Of a DNA stretch of 64,000 nt, positions 1 to 11,229 are shown piece after piece. Origin of the DNA: Prorocentrum cordatum (lineage: Eukaryota > Sar > Dinophyceae > Prorocentrales > Prorocentraceae); contig CAUYUJ010019359.1 of the NCBI GenBank assembly GCA_963575745.1, positions 472,273 to 536,272 on the forward strand, given 5' to 3'. The notes beneath the pieces are model-generated. The model had not been told where the DNA came from. It saw only the letters and a program-made list of their open reading frames with translations, and did no database searches. Position numbers and translations under genes: made by a program. The stretch's first letter is position 1; every line of letters starts with the position of its first letter.

Positions 1-289
1 TGGGACCCCTGCACAACGCAACCGCGTGCAACGCAATGATTGGCGAATCCTGGGCCCCGGGTCAGTGGGCCACCACGCACCATCGGCCAACGTAGTTGTA
101 CCCAAACGCACTTCGCGACCATGTACAACATAGAGAAAGTCTACGACACTGGCTCCCTGAGCGCAGCCAGTCCTATATAGAGCTACGTGGCTCCAGGAGG
201 TGAAGAGCGCTCGGGGCCCTCGAGGACTGACTCCAAGGCGCCGCTCACGTCATGCGAGGTGGACAATACACCAATCAAGCCAAGCATAA

Positions 290-1245
290 TTGAATTTAGC
301 GGCGATTTCCGCGAACATCCTGAGGCACTTCTTGACGAGGTTTTTTCTTGATCGCGCGCGGGATCTTGTTCTGCTGCAGCGTCTCACAATACACGTTCTG
401 GGACAGTTCCTCAGAGTCAACCGCGCCCTCCACGAAGTTGAACCACTCGGGCATCAGCCCGTGGCAATCATCCATGGTGAAGACACGTCGCACGTACAAG
501 TTGATGCTGCTGCGCTTCTTCTTGTCCGTGCTCGGCGCGGCACGAAGAGCAGCGCGCGGAACTCCAGTTGGCCCTGCACGCTGAACTGTTTTGCTGACAG
601 GTGGCCTTCCCGGTCGTGGGACAGAGACTTGTAGAACGAAGAGTATTCCTCGTTGGTCCTCGGAATTGCGCACCCAGCGCTGCTTGTTCTTGTTCAGCTG
701 CTCCCGCTTGCGGGATACCTCCTTGACCTTCTTGGTTTGCTTAATCTTCACTTCCCTCTCTCTCCTCATCGACCTCCTCGATATTCGGCTCTTCGTTTTT
801 TCTCCTCGTCCTACTTCTCATCCTTCTCGTCCTCGGAGTCTGTCATTCCTTTCCCCTGGGACGTATCCACTTCCCCACGTACAGCTCAATGAAGAAACCA
901 GTGAAGTCAGAAAGTTCATTGATCAGATCCTTCAGGCGGCGGTCCTCAAAAAAGTACGACTGGCCCTCCTTCACATAACACATGATCTTGGTGCCGGACT
1001 TCATCTCCCCGTGCACCATCTCCGTGTCCCTCTGCACCGCGAAGAAGTCGCACCCTCCAGGCTCCCAGGTGTACTGTTCGTAGTCAATGTTCTTGCTGAT
1101 CACCCGCACCTTGCCCGACACGAGACACGCGGAGTAGAAGCCTACCCCGAATCGGCCGATCATGGAGACGTCGCTGCCATCGCCTGCGCGATGGCTCTGG
1201 GGCCAGACATGGTGATGGTGCCGAGGATGTTGTGACGCGATGAAG
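290..1245 (-). pseudogene. HSP90: HSP90 (cytosolic type) gene fragment, frameshifted
   Basis: Reading the minus strand gives HSP90 signatures in the right order: a NLGTI-like NILGTI, GDVSMIGRFGVGFYSA from the ATP-binding domain, an acidic linker with [11 protein letters not shown] and TKKVKEV, then [44 protein letters not shown] and ETLQQNKI from the middle domain. The family is an ATP-dependent chaperone of about 700 residues; roughly the second to fourth hundred residues remain. The frame is lost near 1165, in the acidic linker (TAG at 811-813), near 655 and near 530. Homology stops abruptly near 300 and fades above 1245, so both ends are missing. No intron is needed to explain the breaks. 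I infer a truncated, probably retroposed or duplicated copy that makes no full chaperone. Confidence 0.93.
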
Positions 1246-1376
1246 TGATCGGTCGTGTTTCTTCCTCGAGGCTAGGACATCATGTGAAAGTGCTGTCCCA
1301 TCCGATTGTCCCACCTGCTCTCGCAAGGGAGTCCGATGCCAAGCTGCTTGTAGGGCCCGAGCGGCAAGGCAACGCC

Positions 1377-1674
1377 TTGATGATGATGATGATGATGATG
1401 ATGAGGATGATAATGATGCTGTTAATGGTGATGATGATGCTGACGATGAGGATGATGACGATGATGATATGGGTGATGAGTAGCATGATGATAATGCTGG
1501 TGGCGATGGCGATGACGATGCTGATGATGATGATGATGACGACGATGATGGTGATGCTGCGTATGATGGTGATGCTGCTTATGATGGTGATCTGGATGAA
1601 CCTTATGGTGGTGATGACGATGATGCTGGTGCTGATACTGATGCTGCTGATGCGGCTGATACGGATGATGATGC

Positions 1675-1706
<32 letters not shown>

Positions 1707-1775
1707 GTGATGATGACGATGATGATGATGATGATGATGATGATTTCTGATGATGATGAGGATGATTTCTGATGG
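1377..1775. repeat. (GAT)n trinucleotide satellite
   Basis: About 400 bp of GAT/GAC/GCT triplets with scattered substitutions. It translates to poly-Met, poly-Asp or poly-His by frame, so the long open frames across it are not evidence of a gene. Confidence 0.97.
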
Positions 1776-2072
1776 TGTGCTGCTGCGCCTGTCTCGGCGC
1801 AGCCGGACAAAAAAGGCGGTCGGCCCGGCCAAGGGTCTGCAAACCTGGCTCCGCACTGGCTTCCTACGTAAGCTCGTTCGAGCAGAAGGAGCCCAGGAAT
1901 GCCCCTTTTTCGCTGGGCCCCTGTGATGCGTTTTGACGAGGACGTCGAGCGGAATCCAGCCGTTGCGACGGGAGGCCTCCCCGAGGCCCGCAACAGGGAC
2001 ATAAACTTGGACCATCGAGCCCTGATCATCCATCCCTGCCTCTCTCCTCAACGACGAAGCGCAGATAAGCAC

Positions 2073-2126
2073 GAGGAGGAGGAGGAGGAGGAGGAGGAGG
2101 AGGAGGAGGAGGAGGAGGAGGACGAG
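2073..2126. repeat. (GAG)n microsatellite
   Basis: Almost pure GAG triplets. About 80 bases further on, the same strand switches to the long CTC tract, so two oppositely oriented purine/pyrimidine tracts face each other. Confidence 0.96.
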
Positions 2127-2204
2127 TGGAACTAGTGGAAGGGGAGCGGGAGGATGAAGAGGAGCAGGCGGAGGAGGAGCAGGAGAGGGCTCCACCTACT
2201 CCTA

Positions 2205-2930
2205 CAGTCATTCCTCCTCTCCATCGCCATCAGCTTCATCTTCCTCCTCCCCCCCTCATCCTCATCACCATCATTGTCCTCTCTACCTCTTCTCCTCCTC
2301 CTCCACTTCCTCCTCCTCCTCCTGCTTTTCCTCCTCCTCCACCTCCTCCTCATCCTCGAATTCGTCCTCCCTCCTCCTCCTCGGCAAGCCCTCCTCCTCC
2401 TCCTCCTCCTCCTTCTCCTCCTCCTCCCTCCTCCTCCTCCTCCTCCTCCTCCTCCTCCTCCTCCTCCTCTCCTCCCCTCCTCCTTCTCCTCCTCCACCTC
2501 CTTCCTCCTCCTCCTCCTCCTCCTCCCTCCTCCTCCTCCTCGTCTTCCTCCTCCTCCTCCTTCTGCTGCTCCTCCTCCTCCTCCTCCTCATACTCGAATT
2601 CGTCGTCCTCCTCCTCCTCGGCAAGCCCTCCCCCTCCTCCTCTTTCTCCTCCTCCTCCTCCTCCTCCTCCTCCTCCTCCTCCCTCTCCTCCCTCCTCCTC
2701 CTCCTCCTCCTCCTCCTCCTCCTTCCTCCCTCCTCCTCCTCCTCCTCCTCCTCGCCTCCTCCTCCTCCTCCTCCTCCTCCTCCTCCTCCACCTCCTCCTC
2801 CTCCTCCTCCTCCTCCTCCTCCTCCTCCTCCTCCTCCTCCTCCTCCTCGTCTTCCTCCTCCTTCCTCCTTCTGCTGCTCCTCCTCCTCCTGCTCCTGCTG
2901 CTGCTCCTCCCCCTCTCTCCTTCCCCTGCC
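2205..2930. repeat. (CTC)n satellite with higher-order units
   Basis: More than 700 bp of CTC triplets. Two interruptions recur: a block containing CTCGAATTCGTC and CGGCAAGCCCTCC near 2353-2395 and again near 2590-2630, and a GTCTTCCTCC...CTTCTGCTGCTCC block near 2541 and 2850. These repeats of the interruptions show duplication of segments a few hundred bases long inside the satellite. Confidence 0.95.
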
Positions 2931-3088
2931 CTGCCCGCGGGACTTGAGCGCCGGCAGCAGCGTCGGCGTCTCCGATGCCAGCGCCGCCTCCCAGTGCGCG
3001 TCGCCCTGCGGGCCCTCGGTCCCGCCTGCGCGCGGCCAGGGCGGCGGGGGGGCCCAGGGGGGGGGGAAAGGGGGGGGATCGACGTCGT

Positions 3089-3196
3089 CACCCTCCTCCT
3101 CCAGCTCCTCCTGCTCCTCCTGCTGCTCCTGCTCCTCCTGCTCCTCCTCCTCCTCCTCCTCCTCCTCCTCCACCTCCTCCTCATCCTCCTCTTCGC
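3089..3196. repeat. (CTC)n microsatellite, second block
   Basis: CTC triplets with CTG interruptions, separated from the main tract by about 160 bp of GC-rich unique-looking sequence that contains G runs of up to 9. Confidence 0.95.
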
Positions 3197-3299
3197 CTCA
3201 CGCCACGTTGCTTCCAGACCTCGTCATTGTCACCCATTGTCAGCCAGCTCATTTGTTCCTGGACGCAACACTGGGTATGCCCCTACCTGGAAACTGATA

Positions 3300-3660
3300 C
3301 AGTTCCAGGGGGAACATGCCACGGGACGTGTCAGCACACGTATCAAGGGACGTGCCAGGGACGTCGCCAGGGGACGTGTCAGAGCACTTGCCAGGGACGT
3401 GGGCTAGTCCTCCCAGGGAGCGTGCCAGGGAGCGTGCCAGGGAGCGTGCTGGGGGAAGTGCCAGGGACACGCCCAGGGGACGCGTTAGGGGACGCGCCAA
3501 GGGATGTCTCAGGGGATGCGCCACCCGACGTGCTAGGGCACGCGCCAGGGGACGCGTGAGGGGGGCGCATCAGGGGACGGGTCATGGGACGTACCAGGAG
3601 GCGTGTCATGAGACCTGCCAAGGAATGCGCCAGGGGGCACGTCAGCATGCCTCTACCCGG
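3300..3660. repeat. 12-bp minisatellite, GGGACGTGCCAG type
   Basis: Degenerate tandem units of about 12 bp (GGGACGTGCCAG, GGGAGCGTGCCA, GGGGACGCGCCA). A shorter stretch of the same unit returns at about 3855-3975. The Arg- and Gly-rich frames over it come from the repeat. Confidence 0.9.
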
Positions 3661-3854
3661 GCTTCTGAATCAACGCGGAGGGGGGAGTCGGGGCGGGGGC
3701 GGGGGGGCGGGGCGCAAACGCAGATGTGCTCAGGGTTCTGTATATACGGTGGGGGGGCTCCACAAACGTCTGGGTCTCTATATGCGGCGGGGCCACCGCA
3801 GACCTGAATTCACGCAGAATGTTACGCGAGTCAGCCTCCGCACGCGCGAGCTCT

Positions 3855-3975
3855 ATCCCGGGGACGTGCCAGGGAGCGCGACAAGGAACGTGCCAAGGGG
3901 GGACAAGTCCGGACATGTCCTAGGCGGCGTACCAGGGAACATACCTGGGACCTGCCGCGCGACCAGGAGGCGTAC
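3855..3975. repeat. 12-bp minisatellite, second block
   Basis: The same GGGACGTGCCAGG units resume after about 195 bp of other sequence, which suggests that one array was interrupted. Confidence 0.8.
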
Positions 3976-4235
3976 CGGCAGTCACTGGAATAGCTTGCGA
4001 CTGAGAATGTGGACGAGGTGCACTCACCTACTTCTTTAAAAGTAGTTGGAGCCGTGGCTGAAGCGCGGCACGCTCGAGCTGCCCTCGCATGCGACAACCG
4101 TCGAATCCGCGCGAGGGCCGCGAGCACTCACGAACGGAGGCGGATGTAACGCTGTCTGCACTGGAAGTAAAAGGCTGGGGTGAATTCGTCTCGTCGGCAC
4201 GAGCGGCTGGAGCACTTCCCCTTAAAAAATTAAAG

Positions 4236-4610
4236 GCTGGAGCCGAGGGAGAAAGGAGGAGGAGTAGGAAGAGGAGGAGACATGAGGAGAGAGGAGCGAT
4301 GATGGAGAAGCGAGGATGGATGAGGGAGGTGGAGCAGAAGGCAGACAGAGAAGGAGAAAGGGGAGAGCTGAAACAAAAGGCATAACAAATGCGGATGAGG
4401 ATCTGAAAACGGAATGAGGAAGCGGGAGGGAGAGAATGGAGGGGGGGAGCAGGAGCGAGGAGCAATGCGCGGGGAGGGAGACGGAGCAGGGAAAGCGGAG
4501 GGAGGGGTGTGGAGATAGGACGCATGAGCGGCGAGGGAGGAAGGGGAGGGAGGGAACGACGAGGAGGAGGAGGAGGAAAAGGAGGAGGAAGAGGAGGCTG
4601 AGCCAGCGGC
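4236..4610. repeat. Imperfect polypurine tract (GGA/GAGG-rich)
   Basis: Nearly all purines on the plus strand with few pyrimidine breaks, ending in GGAGGAGGAGG near 4560-4600. No gene is visible in 4000-5330. The open frames on both strands are compositionally biased. Confidence 0.8.
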
Positions 4611-5337
4611 CAGAGCAGCAAGACCACTGCTGGCTTGAATCTCTGATCCACGTGTGTAACGATTGCCTTCGCCAGCCTGCTGGCCCAAACCCAGGGAGAC
4701 TCGAGCCCGGAGACGCGCGGGGGAAGCAGGGGCGAGAGGGGGAGGGGATGCGCAGAGGGCAGGAGGTCGGGCAGGCGGCGGAGGCGGAGCAGGGTAGGAG
4801 AAGGGAAGGGTCGGAGCGCCAAGGGGGGGGCAGGGGAGGATGGCAGGGAGGGGCAGCGCTGATTGCATCAGGGAGGCTCAAGGCGGACATCCTGCGAGGC
4901 TCTGGGTCTCGAATCGGTCCCGTGTATGTCCCCTTCCAGCTCCTCAGCGACAACGTGCAGACTGAGGCGGGCTGGGAGGGTCTCCGTGTCCTTTGATTGC
5001 GGAGTGTGTTATGCTTGTGTGGCGTACTTTGTGATGAACTGGGCGACTTGGGCAGGAGGTGTGATGGAAAAGAGACACGGGATGAGGAAGAAGACGAGGA
5101 GGATGAAAAGGGAGGGAGGACAGGAAGAGGGTACACGAGGAGGAGGACGGGGATGGAGGGATGGAAGTAGGCGGGAAGGCCGCAGGGTCGGGAGGACCCG
5201 GGCTGAGCAGCTTCATGTACTCGTGCACGCGGTCGATACCCGACCTCTCCTCCGCCGGCGCGGCGTCCTGTCAGAGGAGGGAGGAGGAGGAGGCGGAGGA
5301 GAAGGACGAGGGGAGGAGTAGCAGGAGAAGGAGGCAG

Positions 5338-5865
5338 GATGATGATGCTGATGATGATGCTGCTGCTGCTGCTGCTGATGATGATGATTATCATGCTGAC
5401 GCTGATGCTGATGATGGTGATGGTGGTGGTACTGTTGCTGCTACTGCTGGTGATGTTAATGATGATGATGACAACGCCAAGTATGAAGATGATGCTGATG
5501 ACGGTGATGATGATGTTGATGCTGATGCTGCTACTGCTGATGATCAGGAGAACGATTATGACCACGATGATACTGATAATGATAATGATGATGCTGATGC
5601 TGACGATGAGGGTGGTGATAATGATGACGATAGATAACAATGCTAGGTATGCCGATACTGATGCTGCTGCTGATGATGATGATGATGACGATGATGCTGA
5701 TGCTGATGAAGGTGATGATGGTGAGGAGGAGGAGGAGGAGGAGGAGCAGGATGAGGGAGGAAGAGGGTGGAGGTGGAGGATGAGGAGGGAGAGGATGACG
5801 AAGGATGAGTCGGAGGGAGGATCTGAGGATGGGGGCGGAGAGGAGAGGGAGGAGGAGGAGGAGGA
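5338..5865. repeat. (GAT/GCT)n satellite running into (GGA)n
   Basis: GATGATGCT-type triplets from 5338 to about 5720, then GGA/GAG triplets to about 5865. The poly-Asp, poly-Met and poly-Glu frames here are repeat translations. Confidence 0.95.
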
Positions 5866-6190
5866 ATGACAGAGGCCGAGGAGGGATGGAGGGTAGCTAT
5901 CCTCGACTCACTCCTACTGATCCTGTCTCCTACCTCCGCCGACGGGGCGTCCAATGGGAGCTTGGAAGAGGTCATCTGATGCCCAGGAGGAGGTCGAGGA
6001 GAAGGGCACGGCAAATGGGGTTCTGCAAGCCAGGGGGCCCGAGCTAGCAATTTAGAGGGCAAACGCACACACACACACACACCCTCATAATGACCATCCC
6101 TGCGACCGAAGCCTCGAACAAACGAGCCAACAACAAAATTCAACAGGGCACGTACAAGAAACTGCCAGCGCTGTTGGGTAAACATGGGTC

Positions 6191-6454
6191 ATGGATGGTC
6201 GGGGTGTCTTCTCCTCCCTTGACAACTGGGCGGAGAGAGCCAGTAAGAAACGCGACGACGTGCGGAAGCCAAGTAAGAGGAGGGCAAACAAAATCCTGGA
6301 GGAGCAACAGACGCGCGTCCCGAGCGTAGATACCCAAACTAACGGACCAGAGGATCAATCCATTGCTCAACAAGGCCGACCACCCAACCCGCGAACAACA
6401 CGTGTGCCACCACATGGACCCTGCACGCGATTCCCGCTTAGCTCACGCCATTGA
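6191..6454 (+). other. Unrecognised short ORF, 87 codons, ATG start
   Basis: A short ATG-to-TGA frame whose translation has ordinary composition rather than repeat bias: an aromatic and charged start (FSSLDNWAERASKKRDDV), then a Lys/Arg- and Gln-rich stretch. It shows no family motif, splice signal or homology I know. A chance frame is more likely than a gene. Confidence 0.15.
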
Positions 6455-6523
6455 AAAGGGAGGAGGGGCTGGCTCTGCAGAAGCAAGGCCTCCATCGAGA
6501 TGACCACATAGTGAAGGACAGCA

Positions 6524-6640
6524 GACACTCCTCCTCCTCCTCCTCCTTCTCCTCCCCCTCCTCGCCACCCACCCCCCCCTCCCCCCCCTTTCTCATTCCT
6601 CCTCCTCCTCCTCCTCCTCCTCCTCCTCCTCCTCCTCCTG
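6524..6640. repeat. (CTC)n microsatellite
   Basis: CTC triplets broken by a short C-rich segment (6562-6592). Confidence 0.95.
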
Positions 6641-7235
6641 GCGAGGATGAGCAGCGGAGGGAGAGAACATTGAGCAGAGCAAGGAGGAGGGAGAGTGCCC
6701 CTGTGGTCCCAAGGCGCAGCACAGGACTTCTAATGACCACGCGCCGCTGTGCACATGGAATCGCGGAGTGTCTTCGGAAGCGCGTCATACCCTTCATTTC
6801 CTTGCATGCCGTGGCAGGGAACACCCGAAGTCACCACGATGTGGATGCAACTGAGTACGAGAGGCTCGCCAAAACTAGTTCGCAACTCTCTTCCCCTAAT
6901 ACGCACTTCGGTACAACAAACTTCACGAACTGGCGTATACAGTGTTAGACAGAAGCCGCACATTCGCCACGCACGGTGGCTCCAGGATGACCGGTGCAGG
7001 CTTCACAAACGCACACAGACACGCACTATCGCACGTTTTCCAAGGAAGGCGCGCGGGAGGCGGGCAGCGCTCACGCGCACGGGCGCACGCTTCTTGGCGT
7101 CGCGGCCACGCGCGCGGCCATGAGGCGTAGGGCACGTCAAGCGGAGAGCGCGCGGCCCGAGCCAGCTCACGCAGCGTGAAGAAGCTCCACGCACGCACGC
7201 AACAAACACAACCCGACCCCCCACTGCAAATGCAC

Positions 7236-7247
7236 ACACACACACAT

Positions 7248-7285
<38 letters not shown>

Positions 7286-7292
7286 GCACAAG
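7236..7292. repeat. (CA)n microsatellite
   Basis: About 28 CA dinucleotides with a few interruptions. A shorter (CA)n lies at 6067-6084 and others at 8531-8560 and 8005-8015. Confidence 0.96.
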
Positions 7293-7959
7293 CACATACA
7301 GACATGCATGCACAGATGGGGGAGAACCAACTTCAAGATCGGGCCCGCGCAGAAAGCTCTCAGCTGCGGGTCCTCCCCGATGACGCCCATCGGGCTCCCC
7401 GTCACCGTTGGTCCCTGCCCGCCAGACCCGCCCTTCGCCAGGGACGCGAGCGGGCCCTGCGCCCTGCCGCCGCCGCCGCCGCCGAAGGCCCACGGAGCCA
7501 CGCCGGTCACGGTGCTCGGGGGCTGCTTCGGCGGGACCGCGGTGCCCTGGGGAGGGGGGCGCGGGGAGGAGGAAGGCGGGAGGAGGGAACAGGAGCGGAG
7601 AGGGGACAAGGAACAGAAAGATGGGAGGAGGATGAGGAGGAGGAGGAGGAGGAGGAGGGGGGACGACGATGAGGCGAGAGAAGGGCGAGGGAGGGGGTGC
7701 GAGGAGGAACGAGGGAGAAGGCATGAGGATGGAGAGTGCAGGCGACAGGAGGGAGGACGACGGACGAGGGATGACGAGGTGGCCGAGGAGCATGAGAAGC
7801 AGGCTAAGGAGCTGGAAGATAGAATTGAAGGGCGAGGGGAAAGGGGAGGGCCTCGATGGTCTGGCCTCGACGCATCCCCCGCGCGCAGCCGGCGCGCGAC
7901 ACACCGCTCCATCTTCGTCCTTATTGTCTCTGTCCGTCCTCCACGTCCTGGGGCGCTCG

Positions 7960-8215
7960 CACCATAGAGTGCACCATATAGTCTGCACCACATGGACTGC
8001 ACCACACACACACATATATATATACATATATATACTGCACAGCCTAACTTGTATACCGTCGATTCCACCAAACCACTACACCGTAGCTTGCCCCACGTAG
8101 GTGGTACAACACATACCGCACCACATGAAACCGCACGACGTAGACTGCACAACATGTTTTGTACAACGTAGTTTGCGCAACCAATTCTGCACAACATATA
8201 CGACCCCGTCTCAAC
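7960..8215. repeat. Family G: degenerate GCACCACATAG-type short tandem repeat
   Basis: Irregular units such as TGCACCACATGGACTGCACC, TGCACAACAT and GTACAACGTAG, about 12-18 bp each. The same repeat recurs near 32430-32640, 36485-36515, 37940-37995 and 41505-42005, usually next to family F or its flanking module U. Confidence 0.75.
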
Positions 8216-8404
8216 AGGACTTGAAATTCCTTCCCCCGCGAAGCTGGTGTTATTGGCCCACCCTGCGGATGTGCAGTTTACAACATGTTTCTTGTCATCG
8301 CTCATTTTCGAATATGGATCCATGCCATCCCAGCTGGGCCAAGCTCCCGCCCCGCCGCACCCCCATCATCCGCATCAAATGAAACGATTCGCGCGCAATG
8401 GTTT

Positions 8405-9075
8405 ATCAAGCATCATGAATTTGAAACAGCCATTACGGGGCGACGTGCAAACGCGCGCGCCGTCGCGCGCGCGTGCCGAAGTCCGTCAAACACGATGGGC
8501 TTCGATCGGAATTCAGAACCGAATGCCCCGAACACACGCACACACACATACACACACAACATACGGCTTGCGCGCGAAGGCGTTCCTACGTTTTCTTGGA
8601 AAAACGAATGCGACATGTCAACATGTACTGATGGGGGGCCACCGTTGGCAAATAATACCGTGCGGGCAACTCGCGCCCACCGGCCGCGCGCGCATGTCGA
8701 GATTACCCCTAACCTTCATCGCAGTCACGTGGCATCGGCGTGATCCGCATCGGCGATGTCATTCGCCTAGCCGTCGTCACAATCATCGTCGTCACCCGCA
8801 TCGTTACGATCATCGTGTCTGCCATTGTCGATGTTGCCATGATGCCGCGCCTGCCCTGATTACCAACTCGCATTGAAGTCCGCGTCAGCGCGGGCTGCGA
8901 GATGCGCTGGGGAATCCCAAGCGGCCAGCGCCACCGCGACCACGTCGGCCACGCCAAACTAGTTGGCCGTTCTGCGCGCGAGCTTGCGCGCGCTAGCGCG
9001 GCCGCGGCGATGCGCCAGCCAGCGCCAAGCAGGCATCGAAATCGTCGCCGCATGGGTCTGCAAACCACAAACCAA
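8405..9075 (-). repeat. Family F copy 1 (dispersed GC-rich repeat)
   Basis: Read on the minus strand it begins with the F signature TTTGCAGACCCATGCGGCG, then GCTGGCGCATCGCCGCGGCC, a GATGACGATG-rich core, and GCGCGCGCGACGACG at the far end. The same order is seen at 32.7, 33.9, 35.2 and 49.0 kb. No conserved reading frame is shared between copies. Confidence 0.85.
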
Positions 9076-9529
9076 AATTTGCACGAGCACAGGCAGCATC
9101 AAATTTGGCACGGCAAATAGCACCACAAATATTGCAGCACACACATTGTTCCACCTAGGTTGACCCGCGATTTTTCTCATGAAAAGGAGAACGGGCATAC
9201 CAACCACGCACTCGGGATCATCGGATCTCCGTGGGAATGTGCGATTTACAAACGTTTCTCTCCCATCGTTCCTTTAACTATGACTCCAGACCTTGCCAGA
9301 AAGGCCTGCCCCTTCCCCCAATCATCCTCGTCGAAAAACTATGCGCGCACCCGGTTGTCAAAACAAGATACTTTCAATAATCCTTTGCAGCCGATTTGAT
9401 GGATTGCGCACACGATCGTCGTCATGCGCCAATGCCGAAACCCTTGTTTAAACGCCATGGACGTCGTTGGGGATCCAAAACCGAACGCCCCCCAAAAGTT
9501 AAAATCAATGCATGGTGGTGCAACGCGGC

Positions 9530-10060
9530 GGTTCCAACAAAGGCTTGCGCGCGCTCTTGCGGATCCTTAAGACACCCGTGGTTTCAACATGTACATCAAA
9601 TGCGACCAAGCGGGCCTCGCGCGCGCGCCGGAATCATTCGAACAAGCACGTCGAAATCGTTCCAAAACGTTCATCACCGACACGTGGGCACCATCATCGT
9701 CATCGGCGTGATCAGCATCGGCGCCGTCATTGGCGTTACCGTCGCATGGTCACCGTCGTCACCAACATCCGCACTACTACCATCATCGTATTTGCCTTTG
9801 TCGATTGATGCCGCGCCTGCCCAAAACATCGACTCGCATTGACGTGCCCGCGCGTCAGCACGGTCTGCGAGACGCGCTGAGAAGTCTTCAGCGGTCAGCG
9901 CCACCGCGGCGGCGTCGGTCGCGCCAGACCAGCTGGCCGCTGTGCTCGCGAGCCTGCGGGTGCTCGCCCAGCCGTAGCGATCTGCCTGCCAACGCCAAAC
10001 ACTCATCGCAATCGCCGCCGCATGGATTTTGCAAACCAACGTGCGGGTGGGTGGGTGGAA
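9530..10060 (-). repeat. Family F copy 2
   Basis: Same module order as copy 1 in the same orientation; ends with GTTTGCAAAATCCATGCGGC (minus strand) next to a CCCACCCACC run. It is separated from copy 1 by about 450 bp of mixed sequence. Confidence 0.85.
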
Positions 10061-10215
10061 CGGTTGCGCGAGCAACGAATCCCACCAGCCCTCTGGGCGT
10101 AGGTGGTCTAGAACAGATCCTCTTCCACCCCTCCCTCTTCCCCCTTGGGGAGGGGTTTACCCCTCCCCCTACCCCCTCCCCTGGACCTGGACGGGGGGGG
10201 CCGCGGGTAGTTAGA

Positions 10216-10790
10216 GCGTCCAAGATGGCCCAAGACGGCTCCAAGAGCGCCTCAGAGAACCCAAGATGAGCTCCAAGATGGCTCAAGATAGCGCAAGATC
10301 GCTCACGATGGCTCCTAAGATGGTTCCAAGAAGCCCAAAGACGGCCCCAAGATAACTCCAAGTGGCCAAACAGCTCCCCAAGGAGGCCCCGAAGAGGCCA
10401 AAATCGTCCCAAAACCTAAGGAAAATCAATGATTTTTGCTTTCTCGCCTTTTCGCTTCCGATGGCTATCCGAGGCCTGGAGATGGCTCCAAGATGGCCCA
10501 AGAGGGCCCCAAGAGAGCCCCAAAAGAGCCCCAAGACGGCCCCAAGAGCGCCCAAGAGCACTCCAAGAGCGTTCCAAGAGGGGTCCAAGAGGCGATTTTA
10601 GGGGCTTCCGAGGGGGGGCGCTAATTAAACCCCCCCTCTTGTTTGATCGACTCCCTCCAAGATGGCCCCAAAAGCGCCCCGAAGGCTCCCCAGAGCGCCT
10701 CAAGAGGGTCCCAAGAGGCGCCCAAGATGCCCCAAGGCGCCCAAAAAGCCCTCCAAGAGGCCCTCAAAAGACCCCCAAGAAGCTCCTTCC
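10216..10790. repeat. Family I: degenerate CCAAGAGGCC / GCCCCAAGA array
   Basis: Short irregular units (CCAAGATGGC, CCCAAGAGGGCC, CCAAGACGGC), 9-15 bp. The minus strand reads as LGPSWGRLGALLG-type peptides in several frames. Other arrays of the same kind lie at 13.1, 40.3, 42.1, 44.7, 46.7, 55.6 and 61.8 kb. Confidence 0.85.
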
Positions 10791-10925
10791 CCTCCTCCTC
10801 CTCCTCCTCCGATTCTTCCTCCTTCTCCGTCCTCCTCCTCCTCCTCCTCCTCCTCCTCTTCCCCCTCCTCCTCCTCCTCCTCCTCCTCCTCCGACGACGA
10901 CGACGACGACGACGACTCCTCTTCC
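10790..10925. repeat. (CTC)n running into (GAC)n
   Basis: CTC triplets to about 10890, then GACGACGAC to 10915. Confidence 0.93.
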
Positions 10926-11229
10926 ATCCTCCCCCTCTCGGGGTCTGTGACAGCTTCCCCCGCCCTTTGTTATTCTGCATGCTCCCCGACTTCCCTGATC
11001 ACCTTAACTCCCCTGAGCATCGTTTCTGGATGGGCTGGTGGGGATACGCGAAGCGTCAACAATTCAAAAGTTCGCGCTCGGCGGGGCGGGTTCTCTGTTT
11101 AAAAAATAAGCATCTACAATATCCCCCGTGGTATCCGCCTATTTGGTTTCCATTCCAGATATGAAATCATTCCATCCAGCCAGGCCGGGTCCGACACCAC
11201 CCCCCGCCATCCTCTGCAACAACAAATAC

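Noticed and set aside
2126-3407. Very long Pro/Ser/Leu- or Glu/Arg-rich open frames
   Set aside because: They are translations of the CTC/GAG satellite in all six frames; no start context, domain or codon structure supports a gene.
7167-8323. Long minus-strand open frames of 286 and 466 codons
   Set aside because: They cross a (CA)n tract, GGA-rich sequence and a family G repeat; composition is Pro/Ser/Cys/Val-biased and no domain appears.
10266-10285. CCAAGATGGCTCAAGA, resembling the end of the dinoflagellate spliced leader
   Set aside because: It differs at several bases from CCATTTTGGCTCAAG and is just one unit of the family I array.
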